From UBA10649 sp965278965 (GTDB lineage Bacteria; Actinomycetota; Actinomycetes; S36-B12), in contig OZ257127.1 in the NCBI GenBank assembly GCA_965278965.1, forward strand, positions 496,001 through 560,000: a stretch of DNA of 64,000 nucleotides, given 5' to 3'. The notes beneath the pieces were generated by a model. It worked only from the letters and a program-made list of their open reading frames with translations, made no database searches and was not told the origin of the DNA. The position numbers were made by a program, and so were the translations under genes. Below, one piece after another: positions 7,824-16,764 of the stretch. Every line of letters starts with the position of its first letter. Position 1 is the first letter of the stretch.

Positions 7824-8213
7824 CTAGGGCTGCTCGCCGTCCTCAGCGCGACGACGCCAGCGGTCCTCCATGCGGTCCATGAAGCCCGGCGACTTCGTGG
7901 CGGGCCGTCCCGGAGCGGGCTCGGCCTCCCCGTCGGCCTCGGCCGCACGCCGGGTGAACGCCGAGTACGCGATCACAGCACCAGCCAGCATGACAATGAA
8001 CCCGGCGACGCCGAGGGCGATCACGTCGGCGGACACGCCACCGATGAGGAGGCCCACGCCGGCGAGGACTGCCAGGAAGCCGAGGGCGGCGCGGCCGCGC
8101 GCCGCGCGGACGGCCGGGGACGAGCGCAGTGACGTCGCGAACTTGGGATCCTCGGCGTAGAGCGCCTTCTCCATCTGATCGAGCAGACGCTGCTCATGCT
8201 CCGACAACGGCAT
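7824..8213 (-). CDS. DUF3040 small membrane protein
   Basis: A 129-residue protein of the actinobacterial DUF3040 family. The family signature MPLSEHEQRLLDQME opens the protein, and is followed by a basic segment and two adjacent membrane helices (about residues 44-62 and 66-84), then a charged C-terminal tail. Members often lie next to dinB or upstream of the mraZ/division cluster; here dinB is the upstream neighbour on the same strand. Function unknown. The ATG follows AAAGGGGGCGCGTC, a good ribosome site. Confidence 0.88.
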   Translation of the reverse strand: MPLSEHEQRLLDQMEKALYAEDPKFATSLRSSPAVRAARGRAALGFLAVLAGVGLLIGGVSADVIALGVAGFIVMLAGAVIAYSAFTRRAAEADGEAEPAPGRPATKSPGFMDRMEDRWRRRAEDGEQP

Positions 8214-8329
8214 GACGCGCCCCCTTTCGCCGGTTCCCGAGATGGGTCCCTCCAAGGATAGGCACGAACTGTCCCCAGGGAAACCGCCACCCGCCGATCG
8301 GTGCGCCGCGCGCGTCGCGCCGACCGGCC

Positions 8330-9592
8330 TCACCCACGGTCCGGCCCCCCGTTCCCCGGCTCGTCCGGGGCGCGGCGACCGAGCAGTCGGGCCGACCGCA
8401 CGGCGTCGGTGCCGAACCGGACGCGGAGCTCGTCGACGGCCACCTCGGCCTCGCGGCGGCCGGTCTCCGGCTCCCCGAGGACGAGCTGCTGGGGGGTCTG
8501 CGCGGCGTCGACGAGCCCCTCCGCGCGGACGCCGACGAGGCGGATGGGCTCGGGCTCGGTCACCAGCGCGTCGAACAGCGACCTGGCGGCCTCGTACACA
8601 TCGGCGCCCACGTCGGTGGGGGTCGCGAGCGTCCGCGACCGCGACACCGTGCGGAAGTCGGCGAAGCGCACCTTGATGGCGATGGTGCGCGCCCGGTACC
8701 CGGAGGAGCGCAACCTCGATGCGACGTGGTCGGACAGGCGAAGGAGCCGGGCGCGCAGCGCCACGAGGTCGTCGAGGTCGACGTCGAAGGTGACCTCGTT
8801 GCCGATCGACTTCTCGCCCGTGCCGGGCGTGACCGATCGCGGGTCGCGCCCCCACGCCAGGTCGTGGAGGTGCGTGCCATGGGCCTTGCCGAGGCTGCGC
8901 ACGAGGCGGGCGAGCGGCGCCTGCGCGAGCTCGCCGACGGTGTCCAGGCCGATGCGCCGCAGGTGCTCCTCCGTGCGCTCCCCCACGCCCCACAGCGAGC
9001 CGACCGGCAGCGGGTGCAGGAAGTCCAGGACCCGCGCCGCCGGGACGAGCAGGAGGCCGTCCGGCTTGGCGTGGGTCGAGGCCAGCTTGGCCACGAACTT
9101 GGTCGAGGCGACGCCGACCGAGCAGGTGATCTCCTGGTCTGCCGCCACGCGCGCGCGGATGTGCTCGGCGACCTGTACCGGGGAGCCCAACCGGCGCTGC
9201 GCACCGCCGACGTCGAGGAAGGCCTCGTCGACGCTCAGCGGTTCCACCAGCGGCGTGACCTCACCGAAGATCGCCATGACCGCGCGGCTCACGTCCGAGT
9301 ACCGCCGGTGGTCGGGCGCCAGGACGGTCGCGTGCGGGGCCAGTCGCAAGGCCCGGGACATCGGCATCGCCGAGTGGACGCCCATCGCCCGGGCCTCGTA
9401 TGTGGCCGACAGGACCACGCCACGGCCCGCGCTACCCCCGACGATGACCGGAGTGCCGATGAGCTCGGGGTGCTCCCGCAACGACACGGAGGCGAAGAAC
9501 GCATCCATGTCCACGTGCAGGATCGGGCAGCCGGTGTCATCGGAGCCGAGGTCGAGCGGCCCGTTCGGCCGACGCACCTGGCTACGACTCAT
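8330..9592 (-). CDS. dinB: DNA polymerase IV (Y-family)
   Basis: A 420-residue error-prone lesion-bypass polymerase. The palm carries HVDMDAFF (Asp28 binds metal) and SVDEAF (Asp122, Glu123), the fingers motif ATYEARAMGV, the helix-hairpin-helix thumb around LPVGSLWGVGERT, and a little-finger domain from about 240 to 350 (TGEKSIGNEVTF). Length is normal for actinobacterial DinB2-type proteins. The C-terminal tail lacks an obvious clamp-binding QLxLF peptide, so clamp contact may lie elsewhere or be weak. A GGGAGGATGCATCC leader gives the ribosome site. No LexA box is evident upstream. Confidence 0.95.
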   Translation of the reverse strand: MSRSQVRRPNGPLDLGSDDTGCPILHVDMDAFFASVSLREHPELIGTPVIVGGSAGRGVVLSATYEARAMGVHSAMPMSRALRLAPHATVLAPDHRRYSDVSRAVMAIFGEVTPLVEPLSVDEAFLDVGGAQRRLGSPVQVAEHIRARVAADQEITCSVGVASTKFVAKLASTHAKPDGLLLVPAARVLDFLHPLPVGSLWGVGERTEEHLRRIGLDTVGELAQAPLARLVRSLGKAHGTHLHDLAWGRDPRSVTPGTGEKSIGNEVTFDVDLDDLVALRARLLRLSDHVASRLRSSGYRARTIAIKVRFADFRTVSRSRTLATPTDVGADVYEAARSLFDALVTEPEPIRLVGVRAEGLVDAAQTPQQLVLGEPETGRREAEVAVDELRVRFGTDAVRSARLLGRRAPDEPGNGGPDRG

Positions 9593-9622
9593 GGATGCAT
9601 CCTCCCGGACCGCCTCGGGCGA

Positions 9623-10105
9623 CTAGCCCGCGTGCCGCCACCCGCCCGCGGCGGACGGCCCGAACCCGACAACCTGCAGGTGCGCGACACCCACGGCCTC
9701 ACACACGCGCATCACGAACGTCTCGGCGTCGCGGGCCAGGTCGTCGGCGTCCCGGGCCGCGATGACGGCCAGACCGGACTCCAGCGCGGCCCTGCGCCGG
9801 GCGGTCACGGCGAAGAACTCCGACCACTCGGTCAGCTCCGGCGCTACCCGCGGCAGCAGGGACCAGACGCTCTGGACGCGGGTGCGTCGCCCGGAGGGCC
9901 GACTGCGATCGGCCAGGACGGCGGCGCCAGCGCGCAGCGCGGCGAGGTGCGCGGCGACATAGCGGTCGGCCGGCGTACTGGCGAGCGCGGCGTCGGCGAG
10001 GCTGCGGCCGGCCGCGGCGAGCAGGTCGTCGACCGCCCGGCGCGGGGGCGACGGGTGCGGGACCGGTGACGCGGGCAGGTTCCGGACCGTCGTGCTGCGT
10101 GCCAT
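9623..10105 (-). CDS. SAV_6107-type HEPN domain protein
   Basis: A 160-residue all-helical protein matching the SAV_6107 HEPN family. The core helix contains RYVAAH (Arg48, His53), an R-x4-H arrangement as in HEPN ribonucleases. Downstream signatures are VWSLLPRVAPELTEWSEFFAVTARRR and an Ala/Asp-rich C-terminal helix. HEPN proteins often act as RNases in toxin-antitoxin or defence systems, but no nucleotidyltransferase or antitoxin partner is adjacent, so a housekeeping role next to dinB is equally possible. The ATG follows GAAGGAGG, one of the strongest ribosome sites in the window. Confidence 0.82.
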   Translation of the reverse strand: MARSTTVRNLPASPVPHPSPPRRAVDDLLAAAGRSLADAALASTPADRYVAAHLAALRAGAAVLADRSRPSGRRTRVQSVWSLLPRVAPELTEWSEFFAVTARRRAALESGLAVIAARDADDLARDAETFVMRVCEAVGVAHLQVVGFGPSAAGGWRHAG

Positions 10106-10402
10106 CGCGTGCCTCCTTCGTGACCGGACCTCGGTGATTCCGACCGGCGTCATGGACCCACCGGCACGAGCTGATCGGCGCTGCGGTCGCCGAGGACGGG
10201 GTCGAGTCGTCCTCGGCGACCGCGCACGCCTGCGCGTCGGCCGCGAACCGAGCAGCAGTCGCCCGCCATGGTGGCGGTCACCTGAGCGTCCGTCCGGATG
10301 ATCGAGCCGGGGGGACTCGTACATGCGTTCGAACAACCTGACCGTATCCCCGCTCCCCCGCGGCCGTCAACCCCGTCGGACGCATGTGATTGGGTGGCTC
10401 GC

Positions 10403-11320
10403 GTGATCGAAGCCCGGCAGCTCGTCAAGGCCTATGGCGACTTCCGGGCGGTGGACGCGATCGACCTGTCCGTCCAGCGTGGGGAGTCCTTCGGGATCCT
10501 CGGCCCCAACGGCGCCGGGAAGTCCACGACGATGCGGATGCTCACGGCGACGTTGCAGCGCACCTCCGGCGACCTGGCCATCCTGGGCCGCGACCCCGCG
10601 AACGACGGCCCCCTCATCCGGGCGCATCTGGGGGTCGTGCCGCAGCAGGACAACCTCGACACCGAGCTCACCGTCGCCGAGAACCTCTACACCTACGGCC
10701 GGTACTTCGGCCTCCCGCGCGCCCACCTGCGCCCGCGGGTCGACGAGCTACTGGAGTTCGCCCAGCTCACCGAGAAGCGCGACGCGAAGGTCGAGGCGCT
10801 CAGCGGCGGCATGAAGCGCCGGCTGACGATCGCGCGCGGCCTGGTGAACGAACCCGAGCTGGTCCTCCTGGACGAGCCGACAACCGGCCTGGACCCCCAG
10901 GCGCGGCACGTGCTGTGGGACCGCCTGTTCCGGCTCAAGGAGGACGGCACCACCCTCGTCATCACGACCCACTACATGGACGAGGCAGAGCAGCTGTGCG
11001 ACCGCCTCGTCGTGATGGACGGCGGCCGCATCGTCGCCGAGGGCTCCCCCGCCGGCCTCATCCGCGAGTACTGCCCGCGCGAGGTCGTGGAGGTGCGCTT
11101 CGGCTCCGAGCGCAACGCCGAGGTCGCTCCGCAGCTGGCCGACATCGGCAGCCGGCAGGAGGTCCTGCCCGACCGCATCCTCCTGTACACCGACACCGGT
11201 GAGGCCGACCTCCAGGTGATCGTCGCCCGCGGCTTCGAGCCGGTGACCTCGCTCGTGCGTCGCTCGTCGCTCGAGGACGTCTTCCTCCGGCTGACCGGTC
11301 GCAGCCTCGCGGACGGCTGA
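10403..11320 (+). CDS. ABC-2 exporter ATP-binding protein
   Basis: A 305-residue ABC ATPase of the drug/polyketide or nodulation-factor export type (DrrA/NodI-like). Walker A GPNGAGKST lies at residues 34-42, the signature LSGGMKRRL near 136, and Walker B LVLLDEPTTGLD near 155; the switch His is in TTHYMDEAEQL. A C-terminal domain of about 90 residues follows, as in this subfamily. I prefer GTG 10403, which begins the family's usual IEARQLVKAYG; an ATG 105 nt upstream would add a Pro-rich, non-conserved leader. It is followed by two permeases with overlapping start/stop codons, so the three form one exporter. Substrate unknown. Confidence 0.9.
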   Translation: MIEARQLVKAYGDFRAVDAIDLSVQRGESFGILGPNGAGKSTTMRMLTATLQRTSGDLAILGRDPANDGPLIRAHLGVVPQQDNLDTELTVAENLYTYGRYFGLPRAHLRPRVDELLEFAQLTEKRDAKVEALSGGMKRRLTIARGLVNEPELVLLDEPTTGLDPQARHVLWDRLFRLKEDGTTLVITTHYMDEAEQLCDRLVVMDGGRIVAEGSPAGLIREYCPREVVEVRFGSERNAEVAPQLADIGSRQEVLPDRILLYTDTGEADLQVIVARGFEPVTSLVRRSSLEDVFLRLTGRSLADG

Positions 11321-12132
11321 TGACCACGACCCTGCCTGAGCTCAGCCCGCCGGCCCGTCGCGGTGCGCTCTACGTCGCCCAGTACCGGCTGCGCAGCATG
11401 TGGAAGTGGCGCGGCACTCTCGTCGCGTTCGGGATCGGCACTCCCGTGCTGTACCTGGCATCCATCGGCCTTGGCGTCGGCCTGCTCGTCGATGCCAACA
11501 GCACCGGCGGCGTGGACGGCGTTCCGTACCTCGTCTTCCTGGCGCCAGCGCTGATCGCGGCCGCCGCCATCCAAGGCGGCACCGACGACGCGATGTTCCC
11601 GTCCCTGCACGGCTTCTTGTGGAGCAAGCTGTTCTTCGCCATGCGGGCGACGTCTCTGACGGGCGGGCAGATCGCCGAGGGCATCCTGCTGGGCGCGGCG
11701 TTCCGGGTCACGGTCACGTCGATCGCGTACTGGCTGGTGCTGTGGGCGTTCGGTGCGGTCGGCATCGGGTCGGCACTCCCCCTGATCGTCGTGTCGATCT
11801 TCGCCGGCACGGCCTGGGCGGCGCTCATCTTGGCGATCGTGGCCGGCGTGCACGACGACAGCGGCTTCCTGTCCGTCGTCGGGCGGCTGGTCTTCATGCC
11901 GATGTTCTTGTTCTCCGGCACGTTCTACCCGTTGTCGAGCCTGCCGCTGGCCGTCCAGTGGATCGGCTGGATCTCACCGTTGTGGCACGCGACCGAGCTT
12001 GGTCGCTGGTTGTCCTACGGCCAGCCGACGCCGGCGTGGCAGCTCGCGCTGAGCGTCGCCTACCTGCTGACGATCGGGGTCGGCGGCATCCTCGTCGCCC
12101 GGGTGCGGTTCGAGCGGCGGCTGACGTCATGA
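11320..12132 (+). CDS. ABC-2 exporter permease, subunit 1
   Basis: A 270-residue permease with six predicted membrane helices. The ABC-2 signature region is FLFSGTFYPLSSLP, located between helices 5 and 6, also found in the sister permease as FLFSGTFFPISTYP. A short amphipathic N-terminus (RRGALYVAQYRLRSMWKWRG) would lie along the membrane. The start ATG overlaps the ATPase stop codon by one base (TGATG). It likely forms a heterodimer with the next gene product, energised by the ATPase, to export a hydrophobic molecule. Confidence 0.88.
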   Translation: MTTTLPELSPPARRGALYVAQYRLRSMWKWRGTLVAFGIGTPVLYLASIGLGVGLLVDANSTGGVDGVPYLVFLAPALIAAAAIQGGTDDAMFPSLHGFLWSKLFFAMRATSLTGGQIAEGILLGAAFRVTVTSIAYWLVLWAFGAVGIGSALPLIVVSIFAGTAWAALILAIVAGVHDDSGFLSVVGRLVFMPMFLFSGTFYPLSSLPLAVQWIGWISPLWHATELGRWLSYGQPTPAWQLALSVAYLLTIGVGGILVARVRFERRLTS

Positions 12133-12971
12133 TCCTCCGCGCCGCCGTCACCTCCGCCGCCGTCACGATCGCCGAACGGCACGCCAATAGGCCCGGCTCG
12201 GCCGTCTACGGCGGGCGGGCACGGGCCGTCCTGTTCCGCAACGCCCGGGCCGTCCGCACGACCAACGCGCTGGTGTTCGCGACCGGCTTCGTCGAGCCCG
12301 TGCTCTTCCTCGTCGCGTTCGGCTACGGGATCGGCCAGCTCGTCGGGACGATCGACGTGGCTGGTCAGACGATCTCCTACGCCGCGTTCATCGCCCCGGC
12401 CCTCCTGGCGGCGAGCGCCATGAACGGCGCGCTCATGGACGCGACGTACAACGTCTACTTCAAGATGCACTACCAACGGCTCTACCAGGCGATGACATCG
12501 ACGTCGCTGGGCCCGATGGACGTCGCCCTCGGCGAGATCGGCTGGGCGATGGTGCGCGGCGCAGCGTACGCCGGGGGCTTCCTCGTCGTCATCACGTGCT
12601 TCGGTCTGGTCGTGTCATGGTCGGCGGTGCTGATGATCCCGGCCGCCGTTCTCGTCGCCTTCGCGTTCGCCGCGATCGGGATGACGCTCACGTCGTACAT
12701 GTCCTCGTTCCAGCAGCTCAACTGGGTGACGTTCGCGATGCTGCCGATGTTCTTGTTCTCCGGCACGTTCTTCCCGATCTCGACCTACCCGATCTGGCTG
12801 CAGCACGTCATCGAGGCGCTGCCGCTGTGGCAGGCGATCGCGATGATGCGGGGACTCATGCTCGGCGAGCTCGACGGCGGGCTGGCGTTCCATGTCGGCT
12901 ACTTCGTGGTCCTGTCCGTCGCCGGTCTGTGGATCACGACGCGCCGCCTCGACGCCCTCTTCCTCCGCTAA
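12129..12971 (+). CDS. ABC-2 exporter permease, subunit 2
   Basis: A 280-residue second permease, clearly related to the previous one in size, topology and the FLFSGTFFPIS segment. The N-terminal 45 residues are longer and basic (RARAVLFRNARAVRTTN) before the first helix. The ATG overlaps the stop of subunit 1 by four bases (ATGA). The paired-permease layout matches actinobacterial exporters of nodulation-factor/antibiotic type. A strong hairpin follows the stop codon and closes the operon. Confidence 0.88.
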   Translation: MILRAAVTSAAVTIAERHANRPGSAVYGGRARAVLFRNARAVRTTNALVFATGFVEPVLFLVAFGYGIGQLVGTIDVAGQTISYAAFIAPALLAASAMNGALMDATYNVYFKMHYQRLYQAMTSTSLGPMDVALGEIGWAMVRGAAYAGGFLVVITCFGLVVSWSAVLMIPAAVLVAFAFAAIGMTLTSYMSSFQQLNWVTFAMLPMFLFSGTFFPISTYPIWLQHVIEALPLWQAIAMMRGLMLGELDGGLAFHVGYFVVLSVAGLWITTRRLDALFLR

Positions 12972-12984
12972 CCCCCTCCCCCCT

Positions 12985-13015
12985 CCCGTTTGTCCCGCTT
13001 TGCGGGACGCGCGGG
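12985..13015. terminator. hairpin terminator after the ABC exporter operon
   Basis: GTCCCGC-TTT-GCGGGAC (12992-13008) is a perfect 7-bp stem with a 3-nt loop, extended by CCCG (12985-12988) pairing with CGGG (13012-13015). It lies 14 nt after the permease stop and 63 nt from the end of a convergent gene, so it may serve both. There is no T-run, as is usual in GC-rich actinobacteria. Confidence 0.65.
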
Positions 13016-13077
13016 CGGCTCAGCGCCGAAAAGCCCCGCCAGTTGCCCGCCAGTCCCACAGTTCCAGCGGGCGGGCG

Positions 13078-13731
13078 TCAGTCGCCGCGGCCCGGATCGG
13101 TTGCGGGCCCGACGAAGTCGCCGAGCCACTCCACGAGCGGTCGCATCGCCCGCCAGCCCGATCGCACCGACGTGAATGCCTTGCGTGTGCCGAGCGACGC
13201 GTCGACCGGGTAGTGGCGCGAGACCGTGACTGCCCGGTTGCGAAGGAGCTCAAGCCGCGGATGGTCGGGGTCCACCCCGCGCGGTCGGGTCTTCATCTGC
13301 CGGCCGTCGACCCGCCAGGACCGTGACAGCGTCTTCAGGATCCGCTCGAGCTCAGCGCCGGCCGGACCCTCGACCGAGGTCCGGTAGCGCGCGATCTGCT
13401 CCCCCTGCGGCGCGTACCAGCCACCGGCGATCATCAGCCCCTCCGCCGAGATCTGCACGTAGTAGCCGATCGCGTCCTCGACGCCGACGAACGCCCCCTG
13501 GTGGTCCTTGATCGGAGTCTTGTCCTTGCTGAAGCGGGCGTCGCGGTACGGCCGGAACACGTTCGCCTCACCGAACTCAGCACTCAGCTCGTCCACCAGC
13601 GCCTGGACCGGCTCGCGCACGAGCTGGACGTACTCCGCCTTGTGCTCGTTCCACCACGGGCGCGTGTTGTTCGCCGCCAGCCGCTCGTAGAAGTCGAACG
13701 CCTCGACCGGGAAGCCCTGGAACGCCGACAC
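13078..13731 (-). CDS. DUF2461 family protein
   Basis: A 217-residue protein of the DUF2461 family (TIGR02453 type). Recognised by FQGFPVEAFDFYERLAANN near the start, KAEYVQLVREP, the central FRPYRDARFSKDKTPIKDH, and YYVQISAEGLMIAGG. The family is widespread and presumed cytosolic; its function is unknown. Translation begins at GTG. There is no ribosome site, but TAGGGT lies exactly 6 nt before the GTG, so the message is probably leaderless. Confidence 0.9.
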   Translation of the reverse strand: MSAFQGFPVEAFDFYERLAANNTRPWWNEHKAEYVQLVREPVQALVDELSAEFGEANVFRPYRDARFSKDKTPIKDHQGAFVGVEDAIGYYVQISAEGLMIAGGWYAPQGEQIARYRTSVEGPAGAELERILKTLSRSWRVDGRQMKTRPRGVDPDHPRLELLRNRAVTVSRHYPVDASLGTRKAFTSVRSGWRAMRPLVEWLGDFVGPATDPGRGD

Positions 13732-13737
13732 GCGGCG

Positions 13738-13743
13738 ACCCTA
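13738..13743 (-). promoter_or_regulatory. -10-like TAGGGT, leaderless promoter of the DUF2461 gene
   Basis: On the minus strand TAGGGT is followed by CGCCGC and then the GTG start. The same hexamer and 6-nt spacing precede glpK and metF in this window. Confidence 0.5.
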
Positions 13744-13807
13744 GCCGCCCTACACCCGAGCGGCTACGCCCTGGCGCACGCCCATCGAGTGATCACCTGC
13801 GTGCCGC

Positions 13808-14395
13808 TCAAGCGAGGGCACCTGACCGGGCACCTGACCGGACGCCTGTCCGCAGGCGAAGCCCGAACCACACGTAGAGCAGGCTCCAGATCGTCAGCCC
13901 GACGACGCCTACGACGTCCGGTGCGAGGAAACGCACCGGTATGACGATGGCGAGGACGATCCCGGCGACCAGCAGGGGCAGTGCGTACGGCGAGCCCGTC
14001 CGGCGCAGGACTGCTCCCGCGCCCACGGTTCCCACCACGACCGCGACGGAGGCGACCAGATACGCGACCTCGAGGACGTCCACCACCGTCGCGTCGAGGT
14101 CCGTCGAGGCGAGCAGACCCGACCACAGCTCGCAGACGGCGAGGGCGGCCAGGCCCGCGGCTCCGAGCCGCGCCAACGTGGCCGCGCTGCCGGCCGTGCT
14201 GCCGGCGACGACGAGGTAGCCGAGCATCACCAGGAGGTGGCTCACGGCGAGCAGGACCGAGAGGGCGAGGAAGGCAGTCGGCTGCACGGGGTGAGCCCAC
14301 GTGCCCTCGCCTGCGTCAGTCGTGATGCTGCCGAGGGTCGCGCCGCCAACGAGGGGCAGCACGGCGCCGATGATGACGAGAATCCAGGTCCGCAT
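13808..14395 (-). CDS. polytopic membrane protein, unknown function
   Basis: A 195-residue protein with about six hydrophobic helices. The first begins at residue 3 (TWILVIIGAVLPLVGGATLG) and the last ends in a short basic tail (RLRTGVRSGARS). The family is not recognised. The ATG at 14395 puts the first helix at the N-terminus; the frame is open 11 codons further upstream. The C-terminal coding sequence contains a short direct repeat, visible as ACCGGGCACCTG/ACCGGACGCCTG on the plus strand. It lies between DUF2461 and LysR genes on the same strand, with no evident partner. Confidence 0.7.
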   Translation of the reverse strand: MRTWILVIIGAVLPLVGGATLGSITTDAGEGTWAHPVQPTAFLALSVLLAVSHLLVMLGYLVVAGSTAGSAATLARLGAAGLAALAVCELWSGLLASTDLDATVVDVLEVAYLVASVAVVVGTVGAGAVLRRTGSPYALPLLVAGIVLAIVIPVRFLAPDVVGVVGLTIWSLLYVWFGLRLRTGVRSGARSGALA

Positions 14396-14470
14396 GGCCG
14401 CATGCTGGCCCGTCCCCGCACCCGGCACGCGATCGTTTCCCGCCAGGAAACGGTCCGTGCCCCAAGCACG

Positions 14471-15391
14471 TCAGCGCAGCGCCGCGCGGCTGATGGAATC
14501 CGTGAAGTCGGCCATGAGATCGATCGTCGTGAGCACCTCGGGCCGCAGATCGTCGGCTCGCCGCTGGGCGTGGTACCACGACGGTGGACAGCCGATCAGC
14601 TCGATGCGACGCAGCTCCGGTGGCAGGTTGGCGGTGAGCGCGAGGGGAACCACGGTCACCTCACGGCCTTGGAGGACTCGCTGGGCGACATGGGCGGTGT
14701 TCGAGGCGTCGATCTCCCGGAGGTCCGCGTCCGCCAGCGGACGCACGTCAGCGAGGACGAACGGGGCCATGTACTCCGCAGGGGCGGACGGGCTGTAGAG
14801 CATGGGCAGTCGCGCGAACGCGTGCACGTCGACGGATCGCATGCCAGCAGACGGGTGCCGGCTGCCGACCATCCCGACGCGGTGAATCTCCGACAGTCGA
14901 ACCGACGTGATCGCGGGATCCGGCGATGCGCCGAACGACAGCACCACGTCGACGACGCCCGATCGCAGGTCGGCCGTGAGCCGCGGGAACGGCGTGGGCA
15001 ACTGCTCGACGGCTACGCCCGGGTGGGCGTGCTGCAGCGCCAGCTCCAACGTCGCCAGCGCGGTCGGCATGAGCGGCGCCACGACGCCGACGCCGGCTGG
15101 TACGGCCAGCCGCACCGTGGTCGTCGGCGATCCGGACGCGGCCAGGCGCGCGACGTGTGCGGCGTTGACCAGAAGGGGTGCGACCTGCGCGAAGCGCCAG
15201 CCCGCCCGGGTCAGGCCCAAGAACCCACCCGAGTCCCGCTCGATCAAGGGCACGCCCAGGGAGGTCTCGAGCCGTTGGATCCTCTTCGTGAGCCCGGACA
15301 CGGAGATGCCGAGCTTCTCAGCGGCCCGGCCGAAGTGCTTGCACTCGGCCACCTCGAGGAAGCTGCGCACCTCCGCGAGGTCGAGGTCCAT
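14471..15391 (-). CDS. LysR family transcriptional regulator
   Basis: A 306-residue LysR regulator. The winged helix-turn-helix covers residues 1-60 (VRSFLEVAECKHFGRAAEKLGIS then LTKRIQRLETSLGVPL), and the periplasmic-binding-like effector domain runs from about 90 to 290. It is divergent from the YbaK-type gene with 52 bp between them, the classical arrangement in which the regulator controls itself and its neighbour. The ATG at 15391 is chosen as the family usually starts just before this helix; ATG 15400 would add MRS. The effector cannot be predicted. Confidence 0.88.
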   Translation of the reverse strand: MDLDLAEVRSFLEVAECKHFGRAAEKLGISVSGLTKRIQRLETSLGVPLIERDSGGFLGLTRAGWRFAQVAPLLVNAAHVARLAASGSPTTTVRLAVPAGVGVVAPLMPTALATLELALQHAHPGVAVEQLPTPFPRLTADLRSGVVDVVLSFGASPDPAITSVRLSEIHRVGMVGSRHPSAGMRSVDVHAFARLPMLYSPSAPAEYMAPFVLADVRPLADADLREIDASNTAHVAQRVLQGREVTVVPLALTANLPPELRRIELIGCPPSWYHAQRRADDLRPEVLTTIDLMADFTDSISRAALR

Positions 15392-15429
15392 GGACCGCAT
15401 CCTGGCACCGGCGCCCTCGGCGGGGGTAC

Positions 15430-15435
15430 TAGCCT
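15430..15435 (+). promoter_or_regulatory. -10-like TAGCCT before the YbaK-type gene
   Basis: TAGCCT lies 8 nt before the ATG, in the short gap shared with the divergent LysR gene. A LysR site could overlap it, but I see no convincing T-N11-A palindrome. Confidence 0.42.
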
Positions 15436-15443
15436 CGCGTGCC

Positions 15444-15923
15444 ATGACTGCCAGCGAGAGCAAATCCGTCGCCCGCGCCCGAGCGGCTCTGGCCGACCTC
15501 GGAGTCACCGGTGAGGTCCGTGCGCTCGACGACAGCGCGCGCTCCGCGAAGGAGGCCGCCGACGCCTTGGGTGTCGAGGTCGGGCAGATCGCGAGCTCGC
15601 TCGTCTTCATGGCGGACGGCGAGCCCGTGCTGGTCATGGCCAGCGGAAGCCATCGCGTGGACATGATCCAGCTGGGGTCGATCCTTGAGACCAGCCACCT
15701 CGAGAAGGCCTCTGCCGACGATGTCCGAAAGGCGACCGGGTACGCGATCGGCGGTGTCGCGCCGGTCGGCCACCCGCACCCGATGCGCGCCATCGTCGAC
15801 ATCGCGCTCGCGCGCTATGACCAGGTCTGGGCCGCCGCCGGGCATCCGCACTATGTCTTTCCGACGACGTACGACGAGCTGCTGCGCATCACCGCCGGTG
15901 AGGCGGGAGAGGTCGGCGCCTGA
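15444..15923 (+). CDS. YbaK/EbsC-type aminoacyl-tRNA deacylase
   Basis: A 159-residue YbaK/ProX-type editing protein. Such proteins hydrolyse mischarged aminoacyl-tRNA in trans, for example Cys- or Ala-tRNA(Pro). Family marks are SAKEAADALGVEVGQIASSLVF, where the Lys is the expected catalytic residue, the strand PVLVMASGSHRVD, and the GYAIGGVAPVGH loop near residue 105 with its conserved Gly-rich turn. The C-terminus is HYVFPTTYDELLRITAG. Divergent from a LysR regulator. Specificity is not evident from sequence. Confidence 0.85.
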   Translation: MTASESKSVARARAALADLGVTGEVRALDDSARSAKEAADALGVEVGQIASSLVFMADGEPVLVMASGSHRVDMIQLGSILETSHLEKASADDVRKATGYAIGGVAPVGHPHPMRAIVDIALARYDQVWAAAGHPHYVFPTTYDELLRITAGEAGEVGA

Positions 15924-15933
15924 CCCATTCAGC

Positions 15934-16764
15934 TCAGGTGGAGATGAGCAGCTCGCGCGTCCACTCGCTGATCGCTGCGGCCTCGACGGTCTTGCCGTTC
16001 GAATCCATGTCGCTGGGACTCGCGCCGTACCGCATGAGCGTCATGATGATCTCGCGCTGCTCATCCCTTGCCGCTTCGCTCCCAGAACTACCACGACCTG
16101 TGTTCTGGACAGCGAGGTGAAGTGGCGTCGAACCGCTCTTGTTCCTCAGCAGCGGATCAGCGCCACCCTCAAGGAGGGCTTCGACGGCTGCGCTCGACCG
16201 AGTACGGACTGCTCGATGTAGCGGAGCGACTCCGCTGTTGTCACGGGCATCCGGATCCGCGCCGGCGTCAATCAGATATCCGACGAGCACGCGCTGCGCA
16301 GCTGGGTCCCAGTAGCTCGCTCCGGGTACCCCGTCTGCGGCGTAGTGAAGGGGCTCGGCTCCCCGGCGGTTTCGCGCGCGAATGGCAGCACCCCGCGCGA
16401 CAAGCGATTCAGCGATCTCGACCTGGTACGCGGCCGCGGCAATGTGCAGGGCAGTATCGCCACCGTAGACGTAGTGGCAGATCGCTTCGAGGAAGTACGT
16501 ATCGGCGTCCTGGCGACTTCCCCCGATCACGATCGCACCGGTGGCGAGGTCGTACGCGGAGTCAATGCGCAGCGAGACTTCGAGACGGTCGCTTGAGGCA
16601 ATGGCGCGAAAGAGTCCAAGGAAGGCGTCGTCGTCAGATGGCTCGGGCCGATCGCTGCTGGTCGCCACCCGCCGAAGAATATGGTCGCAGCTCCTCGCAG
16701 CCAAGATGACTCGGCCGCCGGAAGTCCTTGGCTTCACAAGATGAAGAAGCCACAGCGGCGTCAA
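15934..16764 (-). CDS. ankyrin-repeat protein
   Basis: A 276-residue protein with about four ankyrin repeats from residue 100 to 260: GDTALHIAAAAYQVEIAESLV, AEPLHYAADG, VAPLHRAVRTRSSAAVEALLEGGADP and STPLHLAVQNTG. The first about 95 residues are unlike any family I know. Ankyrin arrays mediate protein contacts; no enzyme domain is visible. The GTG at 16668 (VATSSDRPEP) is an alternative start that would drop 32 weakly typical residues. Codon use and GC are visibly lower here than in flanking genes, as in the next two genes, hinting at separate origin or relaxed selection. Confidence 0.78.
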   Translation of the reverse strand: MTPLWLLHLVKPRTSGGRVILAARSCDHILRRVATSSDRPEPSDDDAFLGLFRAIASSDRLEVSLRIDSAYDLATGAIVIGGSRQDADTYFLEAICHYVYGGDTALHIAAAAYQVEIAESLVARGAAIRARNRRGAEPLHYAADGVPGASYWDPAAQRVLVGYLIDAGADPDARDNSGVAPLHRAVRTRSSAAVEALLEGGADPLLRNKSGSTPLHLAVQNTGRGSSGSEAARDEQREIIMTLMRYGASPSDMDSNGKTVEAAAISEWTRELLIST

